From Rhizobiaceae bacterium (GTDB lineage Bacteria; Pseudomonadota; Alphaproteobacteria; Rhizobiales; Rhizobiaceae): a DNA stretch of 64,000 nucleotides. The DNA lies in NCBI GenBank assembly GCA_019635755.1, contig JAHBYW010000003.1, forward strand, positions 372,001-436,000, in the 5' to 3' direction. A program made the position numbers and the translations under genes. The notes beneath the pieces were generated by a model. The model was not told the origin of the DNA, did not search any database, and saw nothing but the letters and a program-made list of their open reading frames with translations. Positions 46,714-54,241 of this stretch are shown piece after piece; position 1 is the stretch's first letter, and each line of letters begins with the position of its first letter.

Positions 46714-47646
46714 ATGGCTCAACGGCCGACCAGCGCGCGCACCGAGCAGATGGACAGCCGGGCCGAAGGCCTGGACACCCGGTCGCCGGAGGCGATCCTG
46801 CAGCTGCTCGCCGATGCGCAGGTCGAGGCCGCCGGCGTCGTGCGGCAGGCCCTGGAGCCGATCGCCGCCGCTGCCGAACGCGCCGCCGCCTGCCTGGGCG
46901 GAGGCGGAAGGCTCGCCTATGCGGGCGCCGGCAGCTCCGGCCTCATGGCCATCGCCGACGCGCTCGAACTTCCCGGCACCTACGGCATTCCCCTTTCCCG
47001 CATCCGCATGCTGATCGCCGGCGGCGCCGAGGCGCTGGTCAACCTCGCGGGCGGCCCCGAGGACGATGCCGGCCAGGCCGAGCGCGACGTCGCCGCTGCC
47101 GGCTTGGGCAAGGGAGATTGTCTCGTCGCCGTTTCGGCCAGTGGCTCGACACCCTATGCGCTGGCTTCGCTCAGGGCAGCGCGGGCGGCCGGCGCCGCGA
47201 CCATCGCCTTCGCCAACAATGCCGGCGCGCCGATGTTCGCCCATGCCGACGTGGCCGTGCTGCTGCCGACGCCCCCGGAGATCATCGCCGGCTCCACCCG
47301 GATGGGCGCCGCGACCGCCCAGAAGATCGCGCTCAACATGATGTCGACGCTGGTCGCAGTCCATCTCGGGCATGTCTACGACGGCTATATGGTCAACCTC
47401 CACGCCGACAACATCAAGCTGAAGGGCCGCGCGGCCCGCATCGTCGCCGCTATTGCCGGTATCGACGAGGCCGAGGCCGGCGACCTGCTGGACGAAAGCG
47501 GCGGCTCGGTGAAGGCAGCGGTGCTGGCGGCACGCGGCGTCGCTCGTGCCGACGCGGCGCGGCTGCTCGACGGGTCCGGACAGAATCTGAGGCGAGCGCT
47601 TTCGAGCCTCGACGGGAGCGCGCGCTCCCGCACCACAGGAAGCTGA
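46714..47646 (+). CDS. murQ: N-acetylmuramic acid 6-phosphate etherase
   Basis: 310 residues from ATG 46714 with a strong GGGAGGAG site. Splits the D-lactyl ether of MurNAc-6-phosphate to give GlcNAc-6-phosphate, feeding nagA opposite. SIS-fold marks are LAYAGAGSSGLMAIADALELPGTYG, VAVSASGSTPYALA, IAFANNAGAPMFAHADV and EIIAGSTRMGAATAQKIALNMMSTL, the last being the MurQ signature with its active-site Glu. C-terminal helices match the UBA-like tail. First gene of the rightward operon. Confidence 0.94.
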   Translation: MAQRPTSARTEQMDSRAEGLDTRSPEAILQLLADAQVEAAGVVRQALEPIAAAAERAAACLGGGGRLAYAGAGSSGLMAIADALELPGTYGIPLSRIRMLIAGGAEALVNLAGGPEDDAGQAERDVAAAGLGKGDCLVAVSASGSTPYALASLRAARAAGAATIAFANNAGAPMFAHADVAVLLPTPPEIIAGSTRMGAATAQKIALNMMSTLVAVHLGHVYDGYMVNLHADNIKLKGRAARIVAAIAGIDEAEAGDLLDESGGSVKAAVLAARGVARADAARLLDGSGQNLRRALSSLDGSARSRTTGS

Positions 47647-47675
47647 ACTTCGATGTTCCAACAGGGAGACTGGAC

Positions 47676-48935
47676 ATGACACGGAAGACACTCACCGCGC
47701 TGCTGCTCGGGTCGAGCATGCTCGCCTCGGCGGGCGCGGCATCGGCGCAGGACAAGACGCTCACCATCGAGAGCTGGCGCAACGACGACCTGTCAATCTG
47801 GCAGGAGAAGCTGATCCCTGCCTTCGAGGCGAAGAACCCCGGCATCAAGGTGGTGTTCTCGCCGTCGGCGCCCACGGAGTACAATGCGGCGCTGAACGCC
47901 AAGCTCGACGCCGGCTCGGCGGGCGACCTGATCACCTGCCGTCCCTTCGATGCGTCGCTCGAACTTTACAACAAGGGCCATCTCGCCGATCTGACCGCGC
48001 TGCCCGGCATGGAGAACTTCTCCAGCGTCGCCAAGTCGGCCTGGCAGACTGACGACGGCGCGGCGACCTTCTGCGTGCCGATGGCGTCCGTCATCCACGG
48101 CTTCATCTACAATGCCGACGCCTTCGCGCAGCTGGGCATCGCGGTTCCGGCGACCGAGGACGAGTTCTTCGCCGCGCTGGACAAGATCAAGGCCGACGGC
48201 ACCTACATTCCGCTGGCCATGGGCACCAAGGACCTCTGGGAAGCCGCAACCATGGGCTACCAGAACATCGGCCCGAACTACTGGAAGGGCGAGGAAGGCC
48301 GCCTGGCCCTGATCAAGGGGACCCAGAAGCTGACGGACGCCGACTGGGTCGCGCCTTACACGACCCTCGCGCGCTGGAAGGACTATCTGGGCGACGGCTT
48401 CGAGGCCCAGTCCTATCCTGACAGCCAGAACCTCTTCACGCTCGGCCGCGCCGCCATCTATCCGGCCGGCTCGTGGGAGATCTCCGGCTTCAATGCGCAG
48501 GCACAGTTCAAGATGGGCGCCTTCCCGCCGCCGGTGAAGGCAGCGGGCGACACCTGCTATATCTCCGACCACACCGACATCGCGATCGGCATGAACGCCA
48601 AGTCGCCGAATGCTGATGCGGCGAAGACGTTCTTGTCGTGGGTGGCCTCGCCCGAGTTCGCGACCATCTACGCCAACGCGCTGCCGGGCTTCTTCTCGCT
48701 GTCGTCGACGCCGGTGCAGATGGAGGATCCGCTCGCACAGGAATTCGTCTCCTGGCGCGGCAAGTGCCAGTCGACGATCCGCTCGACCTACCAGATCCTG
48801 TCGCGCGGCACGCCGAACCTCGAGAACGAGACCTGGGTGAAGTCGGCCAACGTCATCAACGGCACCGAGACCCCGGACGCCGCTTCGGCCGAACTGCAGA
48901 AGGGCCTCGACAGCTGGTACAAGCCGGCGCAGTAA
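47676..48935 (+). CDS. Carbohydrate ABC transporter substrate-binding protein
   Basis: 419 residues from ATG 47676 (CAGGGAGACTGG upstream), with a signal peptide ending ASAQ near residue 24. LTIESWRNDDLSIWQEKLIPAFEAKNPGIKVVFSP is the type II binding-protein start; the mature protein has family 1 solute-binding features such as PAGSWEISGFN. Third-position neighbours murQ, nagA and the kinase point to GlcNAc, chitobiose or muropeptide sugars. Followed by a palindromic repeat. Confidence 0.91.
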   Translation: MTRKTLTALLLGSSMLASAGAASAQDKTLTIESWRNDDLSIWQEKLIPAFEAKNPGIKVVFSPSAPTEYNAALNAKLDAGSAGDLITCRPFDASLELYNKGHLADLTALPGMENFSSVAKSAWQTDDGAATFCVPMASVIHGFIYNADAFAQLGIAVPATEDEFFAALDKIKADGTYIPLAMGTKDLWEAATMGYQNIGPNYWKGEEGRLALIKGTQKLTDADWVAPYTTLARWKDYLGDGFEAQSYPDSQNLFTLGRAAIYPAGSWEISGFNAQAQFKMGAFPPPVKAAGDTCYISDHTDIAIGMNAKSPNADAAKTFLSWVASPEFATIYANALPGFFSLSSTPVQMEDPLAQEFVSWRGKCQSTIRSTYQILSRGTPNLENETWVKSANVINGTETPDAASAELQKGLDSWYKPAQ

Positions 48936-48954
48936 ACTGACTCGGCTTTCCTCG

Positions 48955-49032
48955 CCCCCACGCAAGTGGGGGAGAGGTGTTCGCGAAGCGAACCGGAGAG
49001 GGGGCAGTGCCGCTTATCGGACCCCCTCTCCG
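48955..49032. repeat. Palindromic repeat between binding protein and permease genes
   Basis: First hairpin CCCCCAC-GCAA-GTGGGGG (48955-48972); second with 11-bp perfect arms CGGAGAGGGGG (48994-49004) and CCCCCTCTCCG (49022-49032). Between them lies TTCGCGAAGCGAA, itself near-palindromic. Same position in the operon as the agl repeat. Confidence 0.72.
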
Positions 49033-49068
49033 TCTCGCCAATCGCCAGCGCGCAACCGGACGCCCTTA

Positions 49069-49998
49069 ATGTCCAACGCAACCGTCATCCGACGCCCCGT
49101 CCGCTGGCACATCCTCGTCTTCCTGGCGCCGGCGGTGCTCGTCTATACGGCGGTGATGATCATCCCGCTGTTCGGGACCCTGCAGCTGTCGCTCTTCCGC
49201 GCCGTGGATCGCGTGCCGACCTTCGTCGGCTTCGACAATTTCCGCACGCTGTTCGGCGACCCGCGCTGGTCGGTCAGCTTCTGGAACGCGCTCTGGAACA
49301 ACACCTGGTTCTTTATCATCCACATGCTGGTGCAGAACCCGATCGGCATCATGATCGCGGCGCTGCTGTCCTCGTCGAGGCTGCGTTTCCGTGCCTTCTA
49401 CCGTACCGCCATCTTCGTGCCGACGATCCTGTCCTTCGTCATCGTCGGCTTCATCTGGAAGCTGATGCTGTCGCCGCTCTGGGGCGTGGCGCCGAACATG
49501 CTCGACTTCGTCGGCCTGAAGTTCCTGTTCGCGCCGTGGCTCGGCAAGGAGGAGTATGCGCTCACCGCGCTCAGCCTCATCTCGGTCTGGCAGTTCGTCG
49601 GCATTCCGATGATGCTGATCTACGCCGCCATGCTGTCGATCCCCGACGAGGTGATCGAGGCGGCCGAGATGGACGGGATCACCGGCATGGCGCAGTTCTG
49701 GAAAATCAAGCTGCCGCTCATCCTGCCGTCCATCGGCATCATCTCGATCCTCACCTTCGTCGGCAATTTCAACGCCTTCGACCTGATCTATGCGGCGCAG
49801 GGCGCGCTGGCCGGGCCGAACTTCTCGACCGACATTCTCGGCACCTTCCTCTACCGCACCTTCTTCGGTTTCCAGCTGCAGCTCGGCGATCCGAACATGG
49901 GTGCGACGATCGCCTCGATGATGTTCGTCATCATCCTCGCCGGCGTCTGCGTCTATCTGTTCGCGATCCAGACGCGGCTCCGGCGGTACCAGTTCTGA
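49069..49998 (+). CDS. Sugar ABC permease (MalF/UgpA type)
   Basis: 309 residues, six hydrophobic segments. The EAA loop is DEVIEAAEMDGITGMAQFWKIKLPLILPS near residue 198. HILVFLAPAVLVYTAVMIIPLFGTLQLSLF is the first segment. AFYRTAIFVPTILSFVIVGFIWKLML is typical of the family. It is the first of two permeases of the amino-sugar importer. Confidence 0.92.
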   Translation: MSNATVIRRPVRWHILVFLAPAVLVYTAVMIIPLFGTLQLSLFRAVDRVPTFVGFDNFRTLFGDPRWSVSFWNALWNNTWFFIIHMLVQNPIGIMIAALLSSSRLRFRAFYRTAIFVPTILSFVIVGFIWKLMLSPLWGVAPNMLDFVGLKFLFAPWLGKEEYALTALSLISVWQFVGIPMMLIYAAMLSIPDEVIEAAEMDGITGMAQFWKIKLPLILPSIGIISILTFVGNFNAFDLIYAAQGALAGPNFSTDILGTFLYRTFFGFQLQLGDPNMGATIASMMFVIILAGVCVYLFAIQTRLRRYQF

Positions 49999-50067
49999 GG
50001 GGGTGGGGATGATGAGGAGCGGTTTCGATGGTGCGCCGACCGCGACACCGCTTCATGGGCAGTGTCC

Positions 50068-50907
50068 ATGACCGCCGCCCGCGCCTCGCTCGGCCGCACC
50101 GCAGCGGCGCACGCGATCCTGATCGCCTACACGTTGATCGCGCTGTTCCCGGTCCTCCTGATCGTCATCAACTCGTTCAAATCGCGCAACGCGATCTTCC
50201 GCGAGCCGCTGATGCCGCCGACCGCCGAAACCTTCGACCTCGTCGGCTACACGACGGTGTGGGGGCAGGGCAATTTCATCGGCTATTTCGGCAACAGCCT
50301 GACCGTCACGGTCGCTTCGCTCTTCTTCGTGCTGCTGTTCGGTGCGATGGCAGCCTTCGCGCTGTCGGAATACCGTTTCCGCGGCAACACGATGATGGGC
50401 CTCTACCTGGCGCTCGGCATCATGATCCCGATCCGGCTGGGCACCGTGGCCATCCTCCAGCTCATGGTTGCGTCAGGCCTGGTGAACACGCTGACGGCAC
50501 TGATCCTCGTCTACACCGCGCAGGGCCTGCCGCTGTCGATCTTCATCCTGTCCGAATTCATGAAGCAGGTGTCGGACGATTTGAAGAACGCCGGCCGCAT
50601 CGACGGGCTGTCGGAATACCGCATCTTCTTCCGGCTGGTCCTGCCGCTGGTGCGCCCGGCCATGGCCACGGTCGCCGTCTTCACCATGATCCCGATCTGG
50701 AACGATCTGTGGTTCCCGCTGATCCTGGCGCCGTCGGAGCAGACCAAGACGGTGACGCTGGGCGCGCAAATCTTCATCGGCCAGTTCGTCACCAACTGGA
50801 ACGCGGTTCTAGCCGCGCTGTCGCTCGCCATCGTGCCGGTGCTGGTGCTGTACCTCATCTTCTCGCGGCAGCTGATCCGCGGCATCACCTCGGGAGCCGT
50901 GAAGTGA
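50068..50907 (+). CDS. Sugar ABC permease (MalG/UgpE type)
   Basis: 279 residues from ATG 50068; a GTG at 50062 would add two. Neither has a clear ribosome site, although a good GAGGAG lies further upstream before an out-of-frame ATG at 50028. EAA loop DDLKNAGRIDGLSEYRIFFRLVLPLVRPA near residue 170. It ends in a GTGA overlap with the next, secreted, protein. Confidence 0.9.
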   Translation: MTAARASLGRTAAAHAILIAYTLIALFPVLLIVINSFKSRNAIFREPLMPPTAETFDLVGYTTVWGQGNFIGYFGNSLTVTVASLFFVLLFGAMAAFALSEYRFRGNTMMGLYLALGIMIPIRLGTVAILQLMVASGLVNTLTALILVYTAQGLPLSIFILSEFMKQVSDDLKNAGRIDGLSEYRIFFRLVLPLVRPAMATVAVFTMIPIWNDLWFPLILAPSEQTKTVTLGAQIFIGQFVTNWNAVLAALSLAIVPVLVLYLIFSRQLIRGITSGAVK

Positions 50908-51446
50908 TCCTCCCGCGTTTCGCGACGGCTTTGCTCGCACTCTGCTTCTCCGGAGCGGCGCACGCACAGACGGGTGGTCCATACGCATTCCTGTCCGAGG
51001 ATGGACGCACGATCGCCTACTCCGCCTGTGACGAGAGCGAGTCCTGGCAGGAATGCGTCAGCCACGACCTCTCCTGTGGTGAGGTGGGCGGACTGACGCT
51101 CCTGCTGCTCGGCGCGGAGGGTGGCGGCTTCAACGCGAGGTCAACAGCCAAGGCGCTGTTGAACAGGGATTGGGGCCAGGCCAGGGTACGGTTCCCCGCA
51201 GGTGGAAACCGGGCCGCCGAACTGACCATCCACGAGATTTCGATCTCGCTGAACGACATGAACGGGGACTGGGATCTGACGCTTCAGCTCTATGATCCCG
51301 AGCTGCTGTTCCAGGTCGTCGACGAGCGCAGCGTGTCGAGCATCAAGGCGGATATCGCCGGTGCCGTCTTTGATCTCACACCGAACCAGGATGCGGGTCG
51401 CAAGCTGCTCGCCTTCAAGTCTAGCTGCACCAGAGGTCGCGCATGA
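50904..51446 (+). CDS. Small secreted cysteine-containing protein inside the ABC operon
   Basis: 180 residues from GTG 50904, overlapping the permease stop by 4 nt and the oxidoreductase start by 4 nt (ATGA), so it is firmly embedded. Residues 1-21 are a signal peptide ending in AHAQ. The mature protein has Cys residues in YSACDESESWQECVSHDLSCGEVGG and a final SSC near the C-terminus, a pattern suited to two disulfides. No family recognised. The body looks like a beta-rich domain of about 150 residues (ELTIHEISISLNDMNGDWDLTLQLY). A periplasmic accessory of the sugar importer is the obvious guess; nothing more can be supported. Confidence 0.75.
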   Translation: MILPRFATALLALCFSGAAHAQTGGPYAFLSEDGRTIAYSACDESESWQECVSHDLSCGEVGGLTLLLLGAEGGGFNARSTAKALLNRDWGQARVRFPAGGNRAAELTIHEISISLNDMNGDWDLTLQLYDPELLFQVVDERSVSSIKADIAGAVFDLTPNQDAGRKLLAFKSSCTRGRA

Positions 51447-52501
51447 CCGAAAAACCCCTCCGCGTCGTCGTTGCTGGGCTCGGCAATATGGGCCGCAGCC
51501 ACGCGCTGGCCTATGCGACGAACCCGGGTTTCGAGATCGCAGCGCTTGTGAACCGGTCCGACGTGCCCCTGCCGAAGGAACTCGCCGGGCAGAAAATCCG
51601 CCGCTCGTTCGAGGACGCGATCCGCGAGGAGAAGCCGGACGTCGCCTCGATCAACACCTATTCCGACAGCCATGCCGACTATGCAGTGATGGCGCTGGAG
51701 GCGGGCTGCCACGTCTTTGTCGAGAAGCCGCTGGCGACGACGGTGGCCGACGCGCGCCGCGTCGTCGACGCGGCGAAGGCGAACGGCAAGAAGCTCGTCA
51801 TCGGCTATATCCTGCGCCACCATCCTTCGTGGATCCGGCTGATCGCGGAAAGCCGCGCGATGGGCGGGCCTTACGTCTTCCGCATGAACCTCAACCAGCA
51901 GTCGTCCGGCGCCACCTGGGAAACGCACAAGCAGCTGATGAAGACGACCTCGCCGATCGTCGACTGCGGCGTGCACTATCTCGACGTGATGTGCCAGATC
52001 ACCGATGCCACACCCGTCGAGGTGCGTGGCATGGGGCTGCGCCTGACCGACGAGATAGATCCGGCCATGTACAATTACGGCCATCTGCAGGTGCTGTTCG
52101 ACGACGGTTCGGTCGGCTGGTACGAGGCCGGCTGGGGTCCGATGATGTCGGAGACGGCGTTCTTCGTGAAGGACGTGATCTCGCCGAGGGGCTGCGTCTC
52201 GATCGTGATGGGGGAAGGCGCGAAGTCCGACGACATCGACACGCACACCAAGACGCAGGTGATCCGGGTGCACAAGGCGGCGACTGGCTCCGATGGGAAA
52301 TTCCTGGCCAAGGACGTCGACCTGTCGATGGCTGACGAGCCGGACCATCAGGGGCTGTGCGACCGCGAGCAGGCGTTCCTGCTGAAGGCGATCCGCGACG
52401 ACGTCGATCTGACGCGCCACATGGACGACGCGGTGAAGTCGCTTGCCGTCTGCCTCGCGGCGGACGAGAGCGTGCGAACCGGGAAGGCGGTGCGGCTGTG
52501 A
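51443..52501 (+). CDS. Gfo/Idh/MocA-family NAD(P)-dependent oxidoreductase
   Basis: 352 residues. The Rossmann site is [18 protein letters not shown], the EKP motif is [11 protein letters not shown] near residue 94, and the catalytic region [17 protein letters not shown] near residue 172 has the usual D-x3-H. It would oxidise a sugar or inositol derivative. Position between transporter permease and ATPase genes indicates an imported sugar as substrate, so the locus may handle an oxidised or keto amino sugar as well as GlcNAc. Confidence 0.91.
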   Translation: MTEKPLRVVVAGLGNMGRSHALAYATNPGFEIAALVNRSDVPLPKELAGQKIRRSFEDAIREEKPDVASINTYSDSHADYAVMALEAGCHVFVEKPLATTVADARRVVDAAKANGKKLVIGYILRHHPSWIRLIAESRAMGGPYVFRMNLNQQSSGATWETHKQLMKTTSPIVDCGVHYLDVMCQITDATPVEVRGMGLRLTDEIDPAMYNYGHLQVLFDDGSVGWYEAGWGPMMSETAFFVKDVISPRGCVSIVMGEGAKSDDIDTHTKTQVIRVHKAATGSDGKFLAKDVDLSMADEPDHQGLCDREQAFLLKAIRDDVDLTRHMDDAVKSLAVCLAADESVRTGKAVRL

Positions 52502-52550
52502 TGACTGGAGCTTCGCTCACAGCGCTCTACGTTCCGCAGGGAGCACATTG

Positions 52551-53552
52551 ATGGGCTCGCTCGTCATCCAGAACGTCCAGAAGTCCTTCGGCAAGGTCGA
52601 GGTGCTGAAGGGCATCGACCTCGACGTGAAGGACGGCGAGTTCGTCGTCTTCGTCGGTCCGTCGGGCTGCGGCAAGTCCACGCTGCTGCGCATCATCGCC
52701 GGGCTCGAGGATGCCTCGTCCGGCGCGGTCCTGATCGATGGGGCGAACGTCATCAACACGCCGCCGGCCAAGCGCGGCATCGCCATGGTCTTCCAGACCT
52801 ACGCGCTCTATCCGCATCTCAATGTGCGGGACAATATGAGCCTTGGCCTGAAGCAGGCGGGCACCGCCGCCGACGTGATCGCCACGCGCATCGCGTCCGC
52901 GTCTGCCATGCTGTCCCTCGATCCCTACCTCGCGCGCCGTCCGGCCGAACTGTCGGGTGGCCAGCGGCAGCGGGTCGCCATCGGCCGCGCAGTGGTGCGC
53001 GAGCCGAAGCTCTTTCTTTTCGACGAGCCGCTCTCGAATCTCGACGCGGCGCTGCGGGTCAACACGCGGCTGGAAATCGCGCAGCTTCACCGGCGCCTCA
53101 AGGCCACGATGATCTACGTCACCCACGACCAGGTCGAGGCGATGACGCTGGCCGACAAGATCGTCGTCCTGAATGCAGGGCAGATCGAGCAGATCGGCGC
53201 GCCCATGGAGCTCTACAACGCGCCGGCCAACGAGTTTGTCGCCGGCTTCATCGGCTCGCCGAAGATGAATTTCATCGACGGAGCGCGGCTCGGCGAGACG
53301 GCGAAGACGATCGGCGTGCGGCCGGAGCACATCACGGTCGACCCAGCCAACGGCGACTGGAAAGGGACGGTGGTCCACGCCGAGCATCTCGGCGCGGACA
53401 CCAACGTCTATCTGGATTGCGAGAAGGCCGGCCTGATCACCGTCCGCATTTTCGGTGAATACCGGGTCGAACCAGGCGCCACGCTTTGCGCGACGCCGCA
53501 CCCGGGCAAGCTGTTCCGCTTCGGTGCGGACGGGAAGCGCCTGGCCGGCTGA
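52551..53552 (+). CDS. Sugar ABC transporter ATP-binding protein (MalK/UgpC type)
   Basis: 333 residues from ATG 52551 (GCAGGGAGCACATTG). Walker [17 protein letters not shown], signature [15 protein letters not shown], Walker [17 protein letters not shown] and H-loop [14 protein letters not shown] are intact; the C-terminal domain is shorter than in MalK (VRPEHITVD). Energises the two permeases at 49-51 kb. Last gene of the operon, 22 bp from the convergent host-attachment gene. Confidence 0.93.
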   Translation: MGSLVIQNVQKSFGKVEVLKGIDLDVKDGEFVVFVGPSGCGKSTLLRIIAGLEDASSGAVLIDGANVINTPPAKRGIAMVFQTYALYPHLNVRDNMSLGLKQAGTAADVIATRIASASAMLSLDPYLARRPAELSGGQRQRVAIGRAVVREPKLFLFDEPLSNLDAALRVNTRLEIAQLHRRLKATMIYVTHDQVEAMTLADKIVVLNAGQIEQIGAPMELYNAPANEFVAGFIGSPKMNFIDGARLGETAKTIGVRPEHITVDPANGDWKGTVVHAEHLGADTNVYLDCEKAGLITVRIFGEYRVEPGATLCATPHPGKLFRFGADGKRLAG

Positions 53553-53574
53553 TGCCGATCCTCTGACGAGACCA

Positions 53575-53979
53575 TCACGCGCGGCGGAGCGCGGCCTCGA
53601 TCGCATCCTTGTCCCGGCCCGCCAGGTCCAGCGCGATGTCGCCCGCGAGCCGGGAGACCAGCGCCTCGTGATAGTGACGCCGCATCTCGCCCAGCGTGCG
53701 CGGGTCGGCGACGACCACGAGGCGCGAGAACGCGCCCGCCACCGCCTGCCGGTTGAGATAGTCCGTCGCGGCTGCGGCGAACGCATCCTCGGCCAGCCGA
53801 GCCCGGTCGGGATTGGCGGACGAGCTGCGGTGGCGGCCACCCGACCCGTGCTTGGCATGGTCGATCGCGGGACGGTCGAGCGCCACCAGGTCGATGCCCG
53901 GCTCATGCGCCTTGTTGCGGAAGAGCCGCAGCGTTTCGCCGTCGACCACCGCGACCGTCGTTCCATTGGGCAGTATCAT
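53575..53979 (-). CDS. Host attachment family protein
   Basis: 134 residues from ATG 53979 with a GGAGAGCCAGG site; the longer frame is not used. VAVVDGETLRLFRNKAHEPGIDLVALD, GGRHRSSSANPDRARLAEDAFA and FSRLVVVADPRTLGEMRRHYHEAL match the family named after a role in attachment to host cells. The fold resembles the eRF1-like Rossmann type, and the true function is unclear. Divergent from the Mg-type ATPase, with an FNR/FixK-like box 94 bp upstream. Confidence 0.85.
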   Translation of the reverse strand: MILPNGTTVAVVDGETLRLFRNKAHEPGIDLVALDRPAIDHAKHGSGGRHRSSSANPDRARLAEDAFAAAATDYLNRQAVAGAFSRLVVVADPRTLGEMRRHYHEALVSRLAGDIALDLAGRDKDAIEAALRRA

Positions 53980-54072
53980 CCTGGCTCTCCATCTCCGGCC
54001 TTCGGTCGCGCATGCCAGCCGGCCGCGCACCGTTATCGCCGCCCATCTCCCACCTGGGCAGGGCGAAGGCCT

Positions 54073-54086
54073 TGATCGGCGTCAAA
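54073..54086. promoter_or_regulatory. FNR/FixK-like box, host-attachment side
   Basis: TTGATCGGCGTCAA fits TTGA(T/C)-N4-(A/G)TCAA. The centre is 100.5 bp from the leftward ATG, which leaves a 59-nt leader if the box is at -41.5. Confidence 0.65.
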
Positions 54087-54169
54087 GCCTTGACCACGGT
54101 CACGGGACGACGGGGCGCCCGCGCGATCGTCGAGCACGGGCGCCGCACAGGTTTCAGCACACAGCCTTT

Positions 54170-54183
54170 TTGATGCGCGTCAA
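54170..54183. promoter_or_regulatory. FNR/FixK-like box, Mg-ATPase side
   Basis: TTGATGCGCGTCAA fits the FNR/FixK consensus. The centre is 65.5 bp before GTG 54242, which puts a class II start site about 24 nt ahead of the codon. Confidence 0.72.
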
Positions 54184-54241
54184 GGTGCGCGGCGACGGCT
54201 CGGCTAGCTATTGCCGCCGACCGGCGCGCGGAGCCTGCCCA

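Noticed and set aside
54091-54104. Possible fourth FNR-like box TTGACCACGGTCAC
   Set aside because: The right half ends in TCAC and not TCAA, and it sits 18 bp from a better box; probably chance or a decayed copy.
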